The position numbers and the translations under genes are program-made. A stretch of 48,619 nt of DNA from Mesorhizobium tianshanense (GTDB lineage: Bacteria; Pseudomonadota; Alphaproteobacteria; Rhizobiales; Rhizobiaceae): contig NZ_VLKT01000052.1 in NCBI RefSeq assembly GCF_007830515.1, forward strand, positions 1-48,619, given 5' to 3'. The notes below the pieces were generated by a model that was not told where the DNA came from, did no database searches, and worked only from the letters and a program-made list of their open reading frames with translations. This document shows positions 16,519 to 24,023 of the stretch, piece after piece (the stretch's first letter is position 1; every line of letters starts with the position of its first letter).

Positions 16519-17424
16519 CTAGCGCTCCTTCACCTTGTTCAGGTATTTGACGTAGATGTTGGTGATCGCCAGAATCATGATCAGCACGATGTAGGCGAGC
16601 GCGCAGGAGCGCCCGGTCTGCCATTCCTGGAACGCCATCTTGTAGAGCCGGATCGAGATCACCTCGGTGGTTGGCTGGCTGGTCAGGATGTAGGCGAGAT
16701 CGAAGGTCTTGAACGCCTCCATGGTGCGGAAGATGATCGCGATCATCAGGATCGGCGCGACCAAGGGCAGCGTGATGCGAAAGAAGGTGTAGAACGAGCC
16801 GGCGCGGTCGATCGCCGCTGCCTCGTAGAGATGCTTCGGCACTGCCGACAGGCCGGCAAGCGACAGCAGCATCACGAAGGGCGACCACATCCAGATGTCG
16901 GTGATGGCAACCGCGTAGAGCGCCATGTCGGGGTTGGACAGCCACTCGAAGGAGCCGAGGCCCAGCGTATAGTTGATGATGCCGAAGGACGGATCGTAGA
17001 GCAGTTTCCAGAACAGGCCGACGACGGCCATCGACAGCATCATTGGCAACAGCAGCAGTGTCGTCAGCAGGCCCTTCAACGGGATATCGCGGTTGAGCAG
17101 CAACGCCACGCCGAAGCCGACGATGACCTGGCCGACGACGGAGACGATGACATATTTGGCGGTGATGGCGAAATTCGACCAGATGAACGGGTCGTTGAGC
17201 AGCTCGCGGTAATTCTGCAGTCCGACGAAATTGGCCGCCGCGGGGCTCGACGCGCGAAAGTCGGTGAACGAATAGCCGAGCGAATAGAGCAGTGGAAAGA
17301 TGTTGAAAACGATCAGGAAGATGATCGTCGGAATGATGAAGAGATTGCGGATCGTGAGGTCGCTCATGCCTCGGGCGGCGGAGCGCGAATTGGGATCCAG
17401 CGTGGTCATGACTGCAGTGGCCAA
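16519..17424 (-). CDS. carbohydrate ABC transporter permease (MalF-type)
   Basis: This is a permease of about 301 residues with six helices; the first starts near IRNLFIIPTIIFLIVFNIFP and the EAA loop is YEAAAIDRAGSFYTFF. The start is uncertain. TTG at 17424 has AAGGAA 7 bases upstream and is preferred; ATG at 17409 (MTTLDPNSRS) or an upstream ATG at 17475 are possible. The upstream one would place the start within the stem-loop that follows the binding-protein gene. It forms the transmembrane channel together with the MalG-type partner. Confidence 0.88.
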   Translation of the reverse strand: MATAVMTTLDPNSRSAARGMSDLTIRNLFIIPTIIFLIVFNIFPLLYSLGYSFTDFRASSPAAANFVGLQNYRELLNDPFIWSNFAITAKYVIVSVVGQVIVGFGVALLLNRDIPLKGLLTTLLLLPMMLSMAVVGLFWKLLYDPSFGIINYTLGLGSFEWLSNPDMALYAVAITDIWMWSPFVMLLSLAGLSAVPKHLYEAAAIDRAGSFYTFFRITLPLVAPILMIAIIFRTMEAFKTFDLAYILTSQPTTEVISIRLYKMAFQEWQTGRSCALAYIVLIMILAITNIYVKYLNKVKER

Positions 17425-17455
17425 GGCCCGTTCCTTCCTTGTCCGGAAAAGAAAA

Positions 17456-17483
17456 CGGAAGGGGCGGGCTCCCACCCCCTCCG
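17456..17483 (-). terminator. stem-loop with T-run between binding protein and permease genes
   Basis: CGGAAGGGGCGGG (17456-17468) can pair with CCCACCCCCTCCG (17471-17483) with two mismatches. On the transcribed minus strand it is followed by GTTTTCTTTTCC. Such leaky terminators after the binding-protein gene commonly lower expression of downstream permeases relative to the binding protein. Confidence 0.55.
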
Positions 17484-17497
17484 AGCGTTAGTGCCGT

Positions 17498-18808
17498 TTA
17501 CTTCACGCGGTTGTATTTCTTGAACGTCGCGTTCCAGTCCGCCGCCAGCGAATCGAGCACTTCCTTGGCCGTGCCCTGATTGCCGGTGATGTACGGATAG
17601 ACGCGTTGGTTCATCTGGATGAGCAGTTCCGCATATTCCGGCGTCGCCCAGAAGTCCTTCACCTTGAACATGGTTTCGTAAAAGGCCTTGTTGTAAGGCG
17701 TGGCGTTCTGGAATTCAGGCGACTCGAGGACCTTGGCGCTTGCGGTGTAGCCGCCGAGTTCCGCCCATTTCTTCTGCGTATCCTCCTTGATGAACCATTC
17801 CAGGAACTTCATCGCCTCTTCCTGATTCTGGGAATAGGAGATGACGGAGATGCCTTGGCCGCCGAGCGCGGCGAACTGGTCGCCGTTCGGTCCTGGCGGG
17901 TTGGCGAAGAAGCCGGTGACCTTGGCATTCGGGTTCGAGGCCTCGTTGATGAGCGCCGGGAAGAAGGCGAAGTAGTTCATGCTCATCGCCGCCAGGTTCT
18001 CGGTGATCGCCTGGTTGTCCTCGATAAAGAAGCTCTTGGCCCAACCAGGAGGGGTGAAGGAATAGAGCTCCTTATAGGCCTCGAGCGCCTTGACGTTCTG
18101 CTCGGAGTTGATGATCCCGTCGACCTTGTAAGTGGCATAGTCGCCAAGTTCGCCGCCGAAGGAGAAGATGGCGTTCTCGACGCCCATCACCAGAGCGTCA
18201 TACGAGTTGTCGGTGTAGATGGCGATGCCGTAGCGCTTCTCGTCGGGACGGTGGAAGAATTCGGCGATGTCGCGCAGCGCCTTGAAATCCTTCGGCACGT
18301 CGAGATCGTAGCCATACTTGGCCTTGAAGGCTTCCTTTTCCTTGGGATCCTCGAACCAGTCCTTGCGGTAGGACCAGCCGACCGCGTCACCCTCGGCCGG
18401 GATCGACCAGTACTTGCCGGAGTTCGACGGATATTCGGCGTAGTACTTGACCGTCGCTGGCGCCATCACCTCCTTCAGATTGTGTTTGTTGAAGAAGTCG
18501 GTGAGGTCGACATAGTGGCCCGCCTCGGACGCGGCGCCGATCCACTGCGAGTCGCCGACCACCATGTCGTAGGCGCTGCCCTTGGCGTTGAATTCGGTGA
18601 ATGCCTTGGTCTGGAAGTCGGACCAAGGCGTGGTTTCGACCGTGACTTTCACGCCGGTCTCGGCCTCGTAAAGGTTGACGAGTTCCTGCAGGTAATTGGC
18701 CGGATCCCATTCCGCCCAGAAAATCGTGAGCTCCTGCGAATACGCCGCCGTTCCGCTGGCCAGCGTCATCGCGATACCAGCAAGCATGCTGGTCATTGTC
18801 TTGCGCAT
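17498..18808 (-). CDS. carbohydrate ABC transporter substrate-binding protein
   Basis: This 436-residue extracellular solute-binding protein (family 1) has a Sec signal peptide MRKTMTSMLAGIAMTLASGT cleaved near AYS-QE. GGGAGGAAATC just upstream supports ATG 18808; a longer frame from 18832 would spoil the signal peptide. The mature protein begins ELTIFWAEWDPANYLQELV, typical of binding proteins for oligosaccharides or polyols. It is the first gene of the operon. Its 336-base promoter region (to 19168) contains two palindromes shared with the promoter at 3.7-4.1 kb. Confidence 0.9.
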   Translation of the reverse strand: MRKTMTSMLAGIAMTLASGTAAYSQELTIFWAEWDPANYLQELVNLYEAETGVKVTVETTPWSDFQTKAFTEFNAKGSAYDMVVGDSQWIGAASEAGHYVDLTDFFNKHNLKEVMAPATVKYYAEYPSNSGKYWSIPAEGDAVGWSYRKDWFEDPKEKEAFKAKYGYDLDVPKDFKALRDIAEFFHRPDEKRYGIAIYTDNSYDALVMGVENAIFSFGGELGDYATYKVDGIINSEQNVKALEAYKELYSFTPPGWAKSFFIEDNQAITENLAAMSMNYFAFFPALINEASNPNAKVTGFFANPPGPNGDQFAALGGQGISVISYSQNQEEAMKFLEWFIKEDTQKKWAELGGYTASAKVLESPEFQNATPYNKAFYETMFKVKDFWATPEYAELLIQMNQRVYPYITGNQGTAKEVLDSLAADWNATFKKYNRVK

Positions 18809-18971
18809 AATGATTTCCTCCCTTGTGCGCATTCTACCGTATCATGCAAGCCGGCGGCGAGGCCGGCCCTGGTAGTTCCTCCCGTGATGGCACCGTTCCG
18901 GCTTTCGAGCCTCCTCGCCCAGCCGGAAATGGATCGCAGCCCTCACTCTTAAATCCGCTTTATTGTCCTGA

Positions 18972-18985
18972 TCTGGTATTACCAA
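18972..18985. promoter_or_regulatory. putative GntR operator TCTGGTATTACCAA
   Basis: The site is 164 bases upstream of the binding-protein start codon. Its 13-base core CTGGTATTACCAA is identical to 3837-3849. It links the importer to the regulator encoded at 6251 by inference. Confidence 0.6.
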
Positions 18986-19147
18986 TTTCGGACGCACGTC
19001 AAGCTCTTTCTTGAACGATGGTAGGCTCTCAGGCAAGCGGATTCCAGCAACATCTGCCTGTTTTTCTTAAATTTTCCTACTCCTTGATACGCAAGGGCCT
19101 TGTTTGCGCTACAGCACTGCGACTATTGTCAGCAATGGGCATCCTCA

Positions 19148-19162
19148 TCTGGTCGAACCAGA
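19148..19162. promoter_or_regulatory. putative GntR operator TCTGGTCGAACCAGA
   Basis: Arms TCTGGT and ACCAGA are perfect inverted repeats around three bases. It lies immediately after the TetR stop codon and 176 bases (centre to centre) beyond the site at 18972, mirroring the 180-base pair of sites at 3837 and 4017. Confidence 0.6.
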
Positions 19163-19168
19163 TCGACA

Positions 19169-19852
19169 CTATTCCGTAGCTGTCGCCCGTGCGCTTCTGT
19201 CTCCTTCGGTCATCGATTCCACCACTGCAGCCCGTACCAGGGCGCCGGCTGCCCATTGCGCCACCGACATCATCTTGCGGCTGTCCAGCCCCCATATGTC
19301 TTTCAGCACGATGAGCACTTCGACGCCAAAGATCAATGACAGGGCCTGCGCCAGGCGCTTGAATTCGCGTGGCGGCAGCCGGTCCTTGAGCGGTGCGATC
19401 GCGTCCTTGAGCAGATCGACGCGATGGCCGCGCGTAAAGGCCGGCTCGCCGCCAAGCGTGCCGGCTTGCCGCCGCGCCCACTGGTCGAGCGACAGCTTCA
19501 GCGCCGCCTTGAACGTCGCCTCGAAGGCCTCTATGCGCGGCATCGCCGTGTCGAACAGTTCGGCGACCCGACGCTCGGGATCGGCGGAGTCCGATTGCCA
19601 GGTGAGGATCGGCCCGAGCCCCTCGTCGACCACCGCCTGCACCAGCGCCGCCTGGCTCGGAAAATAACGATAGGCGGTGGCGCGGGAGACTTCCGCCGCT
19701 TCGGCGACCTCGCTGACCGAGGGCGTGGCGCCGGCCTGCATCAGCCTTGTCGCCGTCTCCAGCATCAACCGTCTTGTGCGCGCGCGCGGTCCGCGCGCGG
19801 TTCCAAAGCCGGCATCGTCGGACATTGCCACTTGTTGACGTGAGACATTCAT
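19169..19852 (-). CDS. TetR/AcrR-family transcriptional regulator
   Basis: This is a repressor of about 227 residues. The N-terminal helix-turn-helix lies at about residues 45-66 (PSVSEVAEAAEVSRATAYRY) and the remainder is the helical ligand domain. Possible starts are ATG 19876, 19852 and 19825, none with a strong ribosome site; 19852 is given, while 19825 (MSDDAGFG) would leave a 23-base palindrome (19835-19857) just upstream as an autoregulatory site. It diverges from the UPF0261/TIM-barrel/cupin operon and is its likely controller. The ligand is unknown. Confidence 0.85.
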   Translation of the reverse strand: MNVSRQQVAMSDDAGFGTARGPRARTRRLMLETATRLMQAGATPSVSEVAEAAEVSRATAYRYFPSQAALVQAVVDEGLGPILTWQSDSADPERRVAELFDTAMPRIEAFEATFKAALKLSLDQWARRQAGTLGGEPAFTRGHRVDLLKDAIAPLKDRLPPREFKRLAQALSLIFGVEVLIVLKDIWGLDSRKMMSVAQWAAGALVRAAVVESMTEGDRSARATATE

Positions 19853-19863
19853 GTCAATACGAT
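19835..19863 (+). promoter_or_regulatory. TetR-type palindrome overlapping a promoter for the UPF0261 operon
   Basis: Positions 19835-19857 form TTGAC-x-TGA, five bases, TCA-x-GTCAA. The left arm doubles as a -35 box (TTGACG), and TACGAT at 19858-19863, 17 bases later, resembles a -10 box. This points toward the gene starting at 19963. Binding here would block both divergent genes. Confidence 0.45.
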
Positions 19864-19962
19864 ACGCGCGTCTCAAAATAATGCAATGGCTTCCCTTTTT
19901 GGAGTGGTTACGTTGACGCTCTACCGCGCCCCCTTTGAGCCAGCCGCTGAAGAGAGGCGCAG

Positions 19963-21159
19963 ATGAAGCGCATCTATGTGGTGGGCACCGCCGATACCAA
20001 AGGCGAGGAACTCGCCTTTCTTGCCGATGCCATCACCGCCACCGGTGCCGTTGTTGCCCGCGTCGATGTCGGAACGCGTGGCGCGACCGTGCCGATCGAC
20101 GTCTCGGCCGAAGAGGTCGCCGGCCATCATCCCGGCGGCGGCAGTGCCGTTCTGGGCATCGACGATCGCGGCACCGCGGTAGCGGCAATGGCCGTCGCCT
20201 TCACCCGGTTTGTCCAATCGCGCACCGACATATCCGGCATGATCGGCATCGGCGGCGGCGGCGGCACCTCGATCGTCACATCGGGCATGCGCACGCTTTC
20301 GCTCGGCTTGCCCAAGATCATGGTCTCGACGCTCGCCTCGGGCGACACGGCGCCTTATGTCGATGTCTCCGACATCGTCATGATGCCGTCGGTGACCGAC
20401 ATGGCCGGTCTGAACCGACTGTCCCGTGTCGTGCTGCACAATGCTGCCCAGGCGATATCCGGTATGGTCGCGAAGCCGCCGCCGCCGCCCGACGGCAAGC
20501 CATCGATCGGCCTCACCATGTTCGGCGTCACCACGCCATGCGTGACTTCCATCGCCGAGCAGCTTCGTTCGACCTATGACTGCATGGTCTTTCACGCCAC
20601 CGGCACCGGCGGCCGCACCATGGAAAAGCTGGCCGACAGTGGCTTGCTGTCCGGCGTCATCGACATCACGACGACCGAAGTCTGCGACCTTCTGTTCGGC
20701 GGCGTGTTGCCGGCGACCGAAGACCGCTTCGGCGCGATCGCCCGCACGAGGCTGCCCTATGTTGGCTCGGTCGGCGCGCTTGACATGGTGAACTTTTGGG
20801 CGAGGCCAACCGTTCCGGAACGCTATCACGGACGCTTGTTCTACGAGCACAACCTGAACGTGACGCTGATGCGCACGACCTCTGAGGAAAGCCGCAAGAT
20901 CGGCGAATGGATCGGCGCAAGACTGAGCCTCTGCGAGGGACCGGTCCGGTTCCTCATTCCCGAAAAGGGTGTCTCGGCGCTCGACATCGAAGGCGGCGCC
21001 TTCTTCGACCCTGAAGCCGATGCAGCACTCTTCGAGGCTATAGAGCGCGCGATCATGCCGACCGACACGCGACGCGTGACGCGCCTGCCGTTGCACATCA
21101 ACGATCCCGAATTCGCCGAGGCAGCGGTTGCGGCCTTTCTCGACATCGTCAGACAGTGA
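19963..21159 (+). CDS. UPF0261 family protein (Tm-1-like ATP-binding domain)
   Basis: This 398-residue protein has the hallmarks of UPF0261: the N-terminus RIYVVGTADTKGEEL, a glycine-rich IGIGGGGGTSI loop near residue 95, and the segment GDTAPYVDVSDIVMMPSVTD. The tomato antiviral protein Tm-1 has this domain at its N-terminus, where it binds nucleotide. The bacterial function is unknown. It is the first gene of a three-gene operon with a TIM-barrel protein and a cupin. A moderate GAGAGG site precedes the ATG. Confidence 0.9.
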   Translation: MKRIYVVGTADTKGEELAFLADAITATGAVVARVDVGTRGATVPIDVSAEEVAGHHPGGGSAVLGIDDRGTAVAAMAVAFTRFVQSRTDISGMIGIGGGGGTSIVTSGMRTLSLGLPKIMVSTLASGDTAPYVDVSDIVMMPSVTDMAGLNRLSRVVLHNAAQAISGMVAKPPPPPDGKPSIGLTMFGVTTPCVTSIAEQLRSTYDCMVFHATGTGGRTMEKLADSGLLSGVIDITTTEVCDLLFGGVLPATEDRFGAIARTRLPYVGSVGALDMVNFWARPTVPERYHGRLFYEHNLNVTLMRTTSEESRKIGEWIGARLSLCEGPVRFLIPEKGVSALDIEGGAFFDPEADAALFEAIERAIMPTDTRRVTRLPLHINDPEFAEAAVAAFLDIVRQ

Positions 21160-21170
21160 GACACGAAACC

Positions 21171-22094
21171 ATGCCCGCCATAACGCGCAAGAATATCCTG
21201 GAAAAATTCCGCAAGATGATTGCCGGCGGCGTGCCGATCGTCGGCGGCGGCGCCGGCACCGGCCTTTCGGCCAAGGCCGAGGAGGCCGGCGGCATCGACC
21301 TGATCATCATCTACAATTCCGGCCGCTACCGCATGGCCGGCCGCGGCTCGGCCGCCGGCCTGCTCGCCTATGGCAACGCCAACGAGATCGTCAAGGAAAT
21401 GGCCTACGAGGTGCTGCCGGTGGTCAAGAAGACGCCGGTGCTGGCCGGCGTCAACGGCACCGATCCCTTCGTCATCATGCCGCTGCTGCTGGCCGAACTG
21501 AAGACGATGGGCTTTTCCGGCGTGCAGAACTTTCCGACCATCGGCCTGTTCGACGGCCAGATGCGGCAGAGTTTCGAGGAAACCGGCATGGGCTTCGGGC
21601 TCGAGGTCGACATGATCGCCGAGGCACACAAGCTCGACCTCCTGACCACGCCCTATGTGTTCAACCCCGACGAGGCGCGCGCCATGACCAAGGCCGGGGC
21701 CGACATCGTCGTCGCGCATATGGGCGTGACCACCGGCGGCTCGATCGGCGCGACATCGGCCAAGTCGCTGGACGACTGCGTCACGGAAATCGACGCCATC
21801 GCCGCGGCAGCGCGCTCGGTGCGCAAGGATGTCATCCTGCTTTGCCATGGCGGGCCGATCTCGATGCCGGACGACGCCCGCTACATCCTCGAACGCTGCA
21901 AGGGCCTGCACGGTTTCTACGGCGCCAGCTCGATGGAACGGCTGCCGGCGGAAGCGGCAATCGCCAGGCAGACGGCGGATTTCAAGGCCGTCACGCTGGA
22001 GCATCGGACCCAAAAGTGGGAACCGGTTTTGGGAAAATCCGATGCTCAAACAAAAAGACAAAGCGGCGCAATCGCCAAGAAAAAGAAGGGATAA
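21171..22094 (+). CDS. phosphoenolpyruvate hydrolase family protein (TIM barrel)
   Basis: This protein of about 307 residues has a TIM-barrel fold related to PEP mutase/hydrolase. It is seen as RKMIAGGVPIVGGGAGTGLSAK at the N-terminus, with VNGTDPF, QNFPTIGLFDG and AHMGVTTGGSIG blocks following. The start may be ATG 21171 or a GTG at 21156 overlapping the stop of UPF0261. This domain is the C-terminal half of plant and fungal Tm-1-like proteins, whose N-terminal half is encoded by the preceding gene. About the last 31 residues are encoded by a palindromic repeat and its flank, so the native end was probably shorter. The reaction is unproven. Confidence 0.88.
   Translation: MPAITRKNILEKFRKMIAGGVPIVGGGAGTGLSAKAEEAGGIDLIIIYNSGRYRMAGRGSAAGLLAYGNANEIVKEMAYEVLPVVKKTPVLAGVNGTDPFVIMPLLLAELKTMGFSGVQNFPTIGLFDGQMRQSFEETGMGFGLEVDMIAEAHKLDLLTTPYVFNPDEARAMTKAGADIVVAHMGVTTGGSIGATSAKSLDDCVTEIDAIAAAARSVRKDVILLCHGGPISMPDDARYILERCKGLHGFYGASSMERLPAEAAIARQTADFKAVTLEHRTQKWEPVLGKSDAQTKRQSGAIAKKKKG
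21999..22047. repeat. palindromic repeat inside the 3' end of a coding sequence
   Basis: GAGCATCGGA (21999-22008) is inverted as TCCGATGCTC (22038-22047), with CCCAAAAGTGGGAACCGG between. It resembles a dispersed Mesorhizobium repeat, and part of it recurs at 42783-42802. It is read through in frame as the tail of the TIM-barrel protein. Confidence 0.7.
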
Positions 22095-22098
22095 GACG

Positions 22099-22521
22099 AT
22101 GACCGACAAGAGCAAGGTGTTCGTGTATCCGAAGGACGTCAGCGCCTTCGGCTTCGAGTGGGGCAGACTGTCGCTGACGGTCGCGCCCGAGGTGAACGCC
22201 GCGACGCGCTTTTCCGGCGGCGTCGTCGACCTGCCGTCTGGCATGGGCCACACGCGCCACAATCATCCCGGTGCGGAGGAGATCATCTTCGTCATTTCAG
22301 GCAATGGCGAGCAGATGGTCGAGGACGAGAAGGGCAATCCGGTCGTCGAGAAGGTCGGCCCCGGCTGCACCATCTATGTTCCGGAAAGCCGCTTCCATTC
22401 GACGCTGAACACCGGCGACGGGCCGATGCAGCTTTTCGTCGTCTATTCGCCGGCCGGGCCTGAACTGGTGCTGCGCGACCTGCCGGATTTCCGGCTGCTG
22501 CCGCCGGGCGGGAGTCATTGA
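22099..22521 (+). CDS. cupin domain protein
   Basis: This is a 140-residue single-domain cupin. Motif 1 is HTRHNHPGAEEIIFVISGNG, with His residues and a Glu as metal ligands, and motif 2 is GCTIYVPESRFHSTLNTG. There is no signal peptide. It follows the TIM-barrel gene by 4 bases and closes the UPF0261 operon, so it probably acts on the same unknown metabolite, for instance as an isomerase or a sensor-like binding protein. Start ATG 22099 is preferred over the longer upstream frame, which lies within the previous gene. Confidence 0.87.
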   Translation: MTDKSKVFVYPKDVSAFGFEWGRLSLTVAPEVNAATRFSGGVVDLPSGMGHTRHNHPGAEEIIFVISGNGEQMVEDEKGNPVVEKVGPGCTIYVPESRFHSTLNTGDGPMQLFVVYSPAGPELVLRDLPDFRLLPPGGSH

Positions 22522-22700
22522 CAGTACTGTTCACCGGTGGGAGTTCCTCTCACCGGTTTGCTGGCAAACCGTCGCGCCCCAGCTTCACCGGCGAAGCTTT
22601 GCCAATCACGCTTAACAGCCTATGCTGTCACATCGGCCGCCAGCTTGCTTCGGATGCCGCCGACAGTAAGAGGGTACTCGCTCTTGCCCGGGAGAGAGCC

Positions 22701-23402
22701 GTGCCCCAATCCCTCGTTCGCAACCATGTATTGAAAACCCTCTCTTCGGAGGATTTCGCGCTTTTGCAGCCGGCAATACGTCACGTCGAACTGGGCATCA
22801 AAGCCCGGCTTGAAATCCCATATCAGCCGATCGAGCATGTGTATTTTCCAGAGGCGGGTATCGCTTCGGTGGTCGCAACGCTGACCGGAGGGCGGCAAAG
22901 CGAAGTCGGCATCATCGGCAACGATGGCATGACCGGGGTTGCGGTCATTCTCGGCCAGGACAGCTCTCCCAATGAAACCTATATCCAGGTCGCCGGCAAT
23001 GGCTGGATCCTGCCGGTTGAAGATCTTCGCTCTGCGATTGCAGAAAGCCAGTCCCTTCGCGAGTCACTGCTTCGTTATGCCCACGCGTTCCTTGTCCAGT
23101 CGTCGCGGACGGCACTGGTCAACGGCCATTCGAAAATCGAGGAGCGGCTCGCCCGCTGGTTGCTGATGGTCCACGACCGCGGTGAAGGAAACAAGATCTA
23201 CCTGACGCATGAGTTTCTGGCGACCATGCTTGGCGCTCGGCGTCCCGGCGTTACCACAGCCCTTCAAATGCTTGAATATCGGGGGCTGGTTCACGCCAAA
23301 CGCGGCGAGATCACGATCGTCGACCGCGCCGGAATGATAAAACTCACACATGGTGCTTATGGCGAGGAGGAGCAGCGCTATTTCGGCCTGGCTTCCGCCT
23401 GA
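22701..23402 (+). CDS. Crp/Fnr-family transcriptional regulator
   Basis: This 233-residue regulator has a cyclic-nucleotide-binding-like beta-roll (about residues 15-125) and a C-terminal winged helix (about 150-215, including TMLGARRPGVTTALQMLEYRGLV). No Fnr-type cysteine cluster is present. The frame is open back to 22518, but GTG 22701 with GGGAGAG upstream gives the usual rhizobial family N-terminus (PQSLVRNHVLKTLS). Members of this subgroup are numerous in Mesorhizobium and mostly uncharacterised. It precedes two small genes on the same strand (85-base gap), possible targets. Confidence 0.85.
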   Translation: MPQSLVRNHVLKTLSSEDFALLQPAIRHVELGIKARLEIPYQPIEHVYFPEAGIASVVATLTGGRQSEVGIIGNDGMTGVAVILGQDSSPNETYIQVAGNGWILPVEDLRSAIAESQSLRESLLRYAHAFLVQSSRTALVNGHSKIEERLARWLLMVHDRGEGNKIYLTHEFLATMLGARRPGVTTALQMLEYRGLVHAKRGEITIVDRAGMIKLTHGAYGEEEQRYFGLASA

Positions 23403-23487
23403 TTGTCCGCTTTCAGACATAAGCTTGAAGGCCGCTGCATGTTGGCCGTAAATCGTGTTGGTCAGGGTTTCAGGGAGGAAATTCTCG

Positions 23488-23733
23488 ATGACCAACACTT
23501 TTCACACAGTCACGGTTGAAAGAGCCGCCGAAGCCTATGTTCTTTCCAGAGGCAAGGCCCGGTTCCTCTCCATCGCACAGGCAATCCGCGCCATCCGAAC
23601 ACTCATGCCGGCATGCAAGGCCACCGACCACGAGTTGGAGGAGATGCTGGCGGAGGCATGCATCGCTCACGGTGTGCCCGTCGCTTTCGACACAACAACG
23701 GCCGTTGGCGTAGAATCACGGCTCCACTCATAG
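23488..23733 (+). CDS. small conserved hypothetical protein, first of a tandem pair
   Basis: This 81-residue protein begins with ATG 23488 after AGGGAGGAA. It has no signal peptide or membrane segment and is predicted mostly helical. Its middle part (SIAQAIRAIRTLMPACKATD followed by HELEEMLAE and then VAFD) aligns with the next gene product (SISEASHAVRRMFPLCELTD, WELCDLIAR, IEFD), so the two are diverged duplicates. No known family was recognised. The gap to the next gene is 8 bases. Confidence 0.65.
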   Translation: MTNTFHTVTVERAAEAYVLSRGKARFLSIAQAIRAIRTLMPACKATDHELEEMLAEACIAHGVPVAFDTTTAVGVESRLHS

Positions 23734-23741
23734 GGCCGGAG

Positions 23742-23969
23742 ATGCTCGCGCTCGCGCAGACGCCCACCGTATCGGACGTTCGCCAAGCGATCGTCTGCTA
23801 TCTGATCGACAACATCGGCAGGGCGAGCATTTCGATTTCCGAGGCTAGCCATGCCGTGAGGAGAATGTTTCCGCTTTGCGAACTCACGGATTGGGAGCTT
23901 TGTGATCTCATTGCGCGAAGCGCGATCGACGCGGAATTTGCGATCGAATTCGACGCCACAGAGCTCTGA
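23742..23969 (+). CDS. small conserved hypothetical protein, second of a tandem pair
   Basis: This 75-residue protein starts at ATG 23742 after AGGGCCGGAG. It shares with the preceding product an A-x-S/F-x-SI opening, a paired-helix segment around R-x-M/L-x-P-x-C, then a T-D-x-E-L motif and a final A-I/V-E/A-F-D. The shared arrangement implies one small helical domain duplicated in tandem. Function is unknown; it could be a small regulator or a partner of the upstream Crp-type regulator, but nothing proves this. Confidence 0.65.
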   Translation: MLALAQTPTVSDVRQAIVCYLIDNIGRASISISEASHAVRRMFPLCELTDWELCDLIARSAIDAEFAIEFDATEL

Positions 23970-24023
23970 AAGGCTTGTCGAGACACCGTTCAGAGTGACG
24001 ATTGGGCTTTGATAAGGCGCGCT

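Noticed and set aside
22518..22700. Extension of the Crp/Fnr frame back to the cupin stop
   Set aside because: The added residues have no family similarity, whereas GTG 22701 has a ribosome site and the expected N-terminus.
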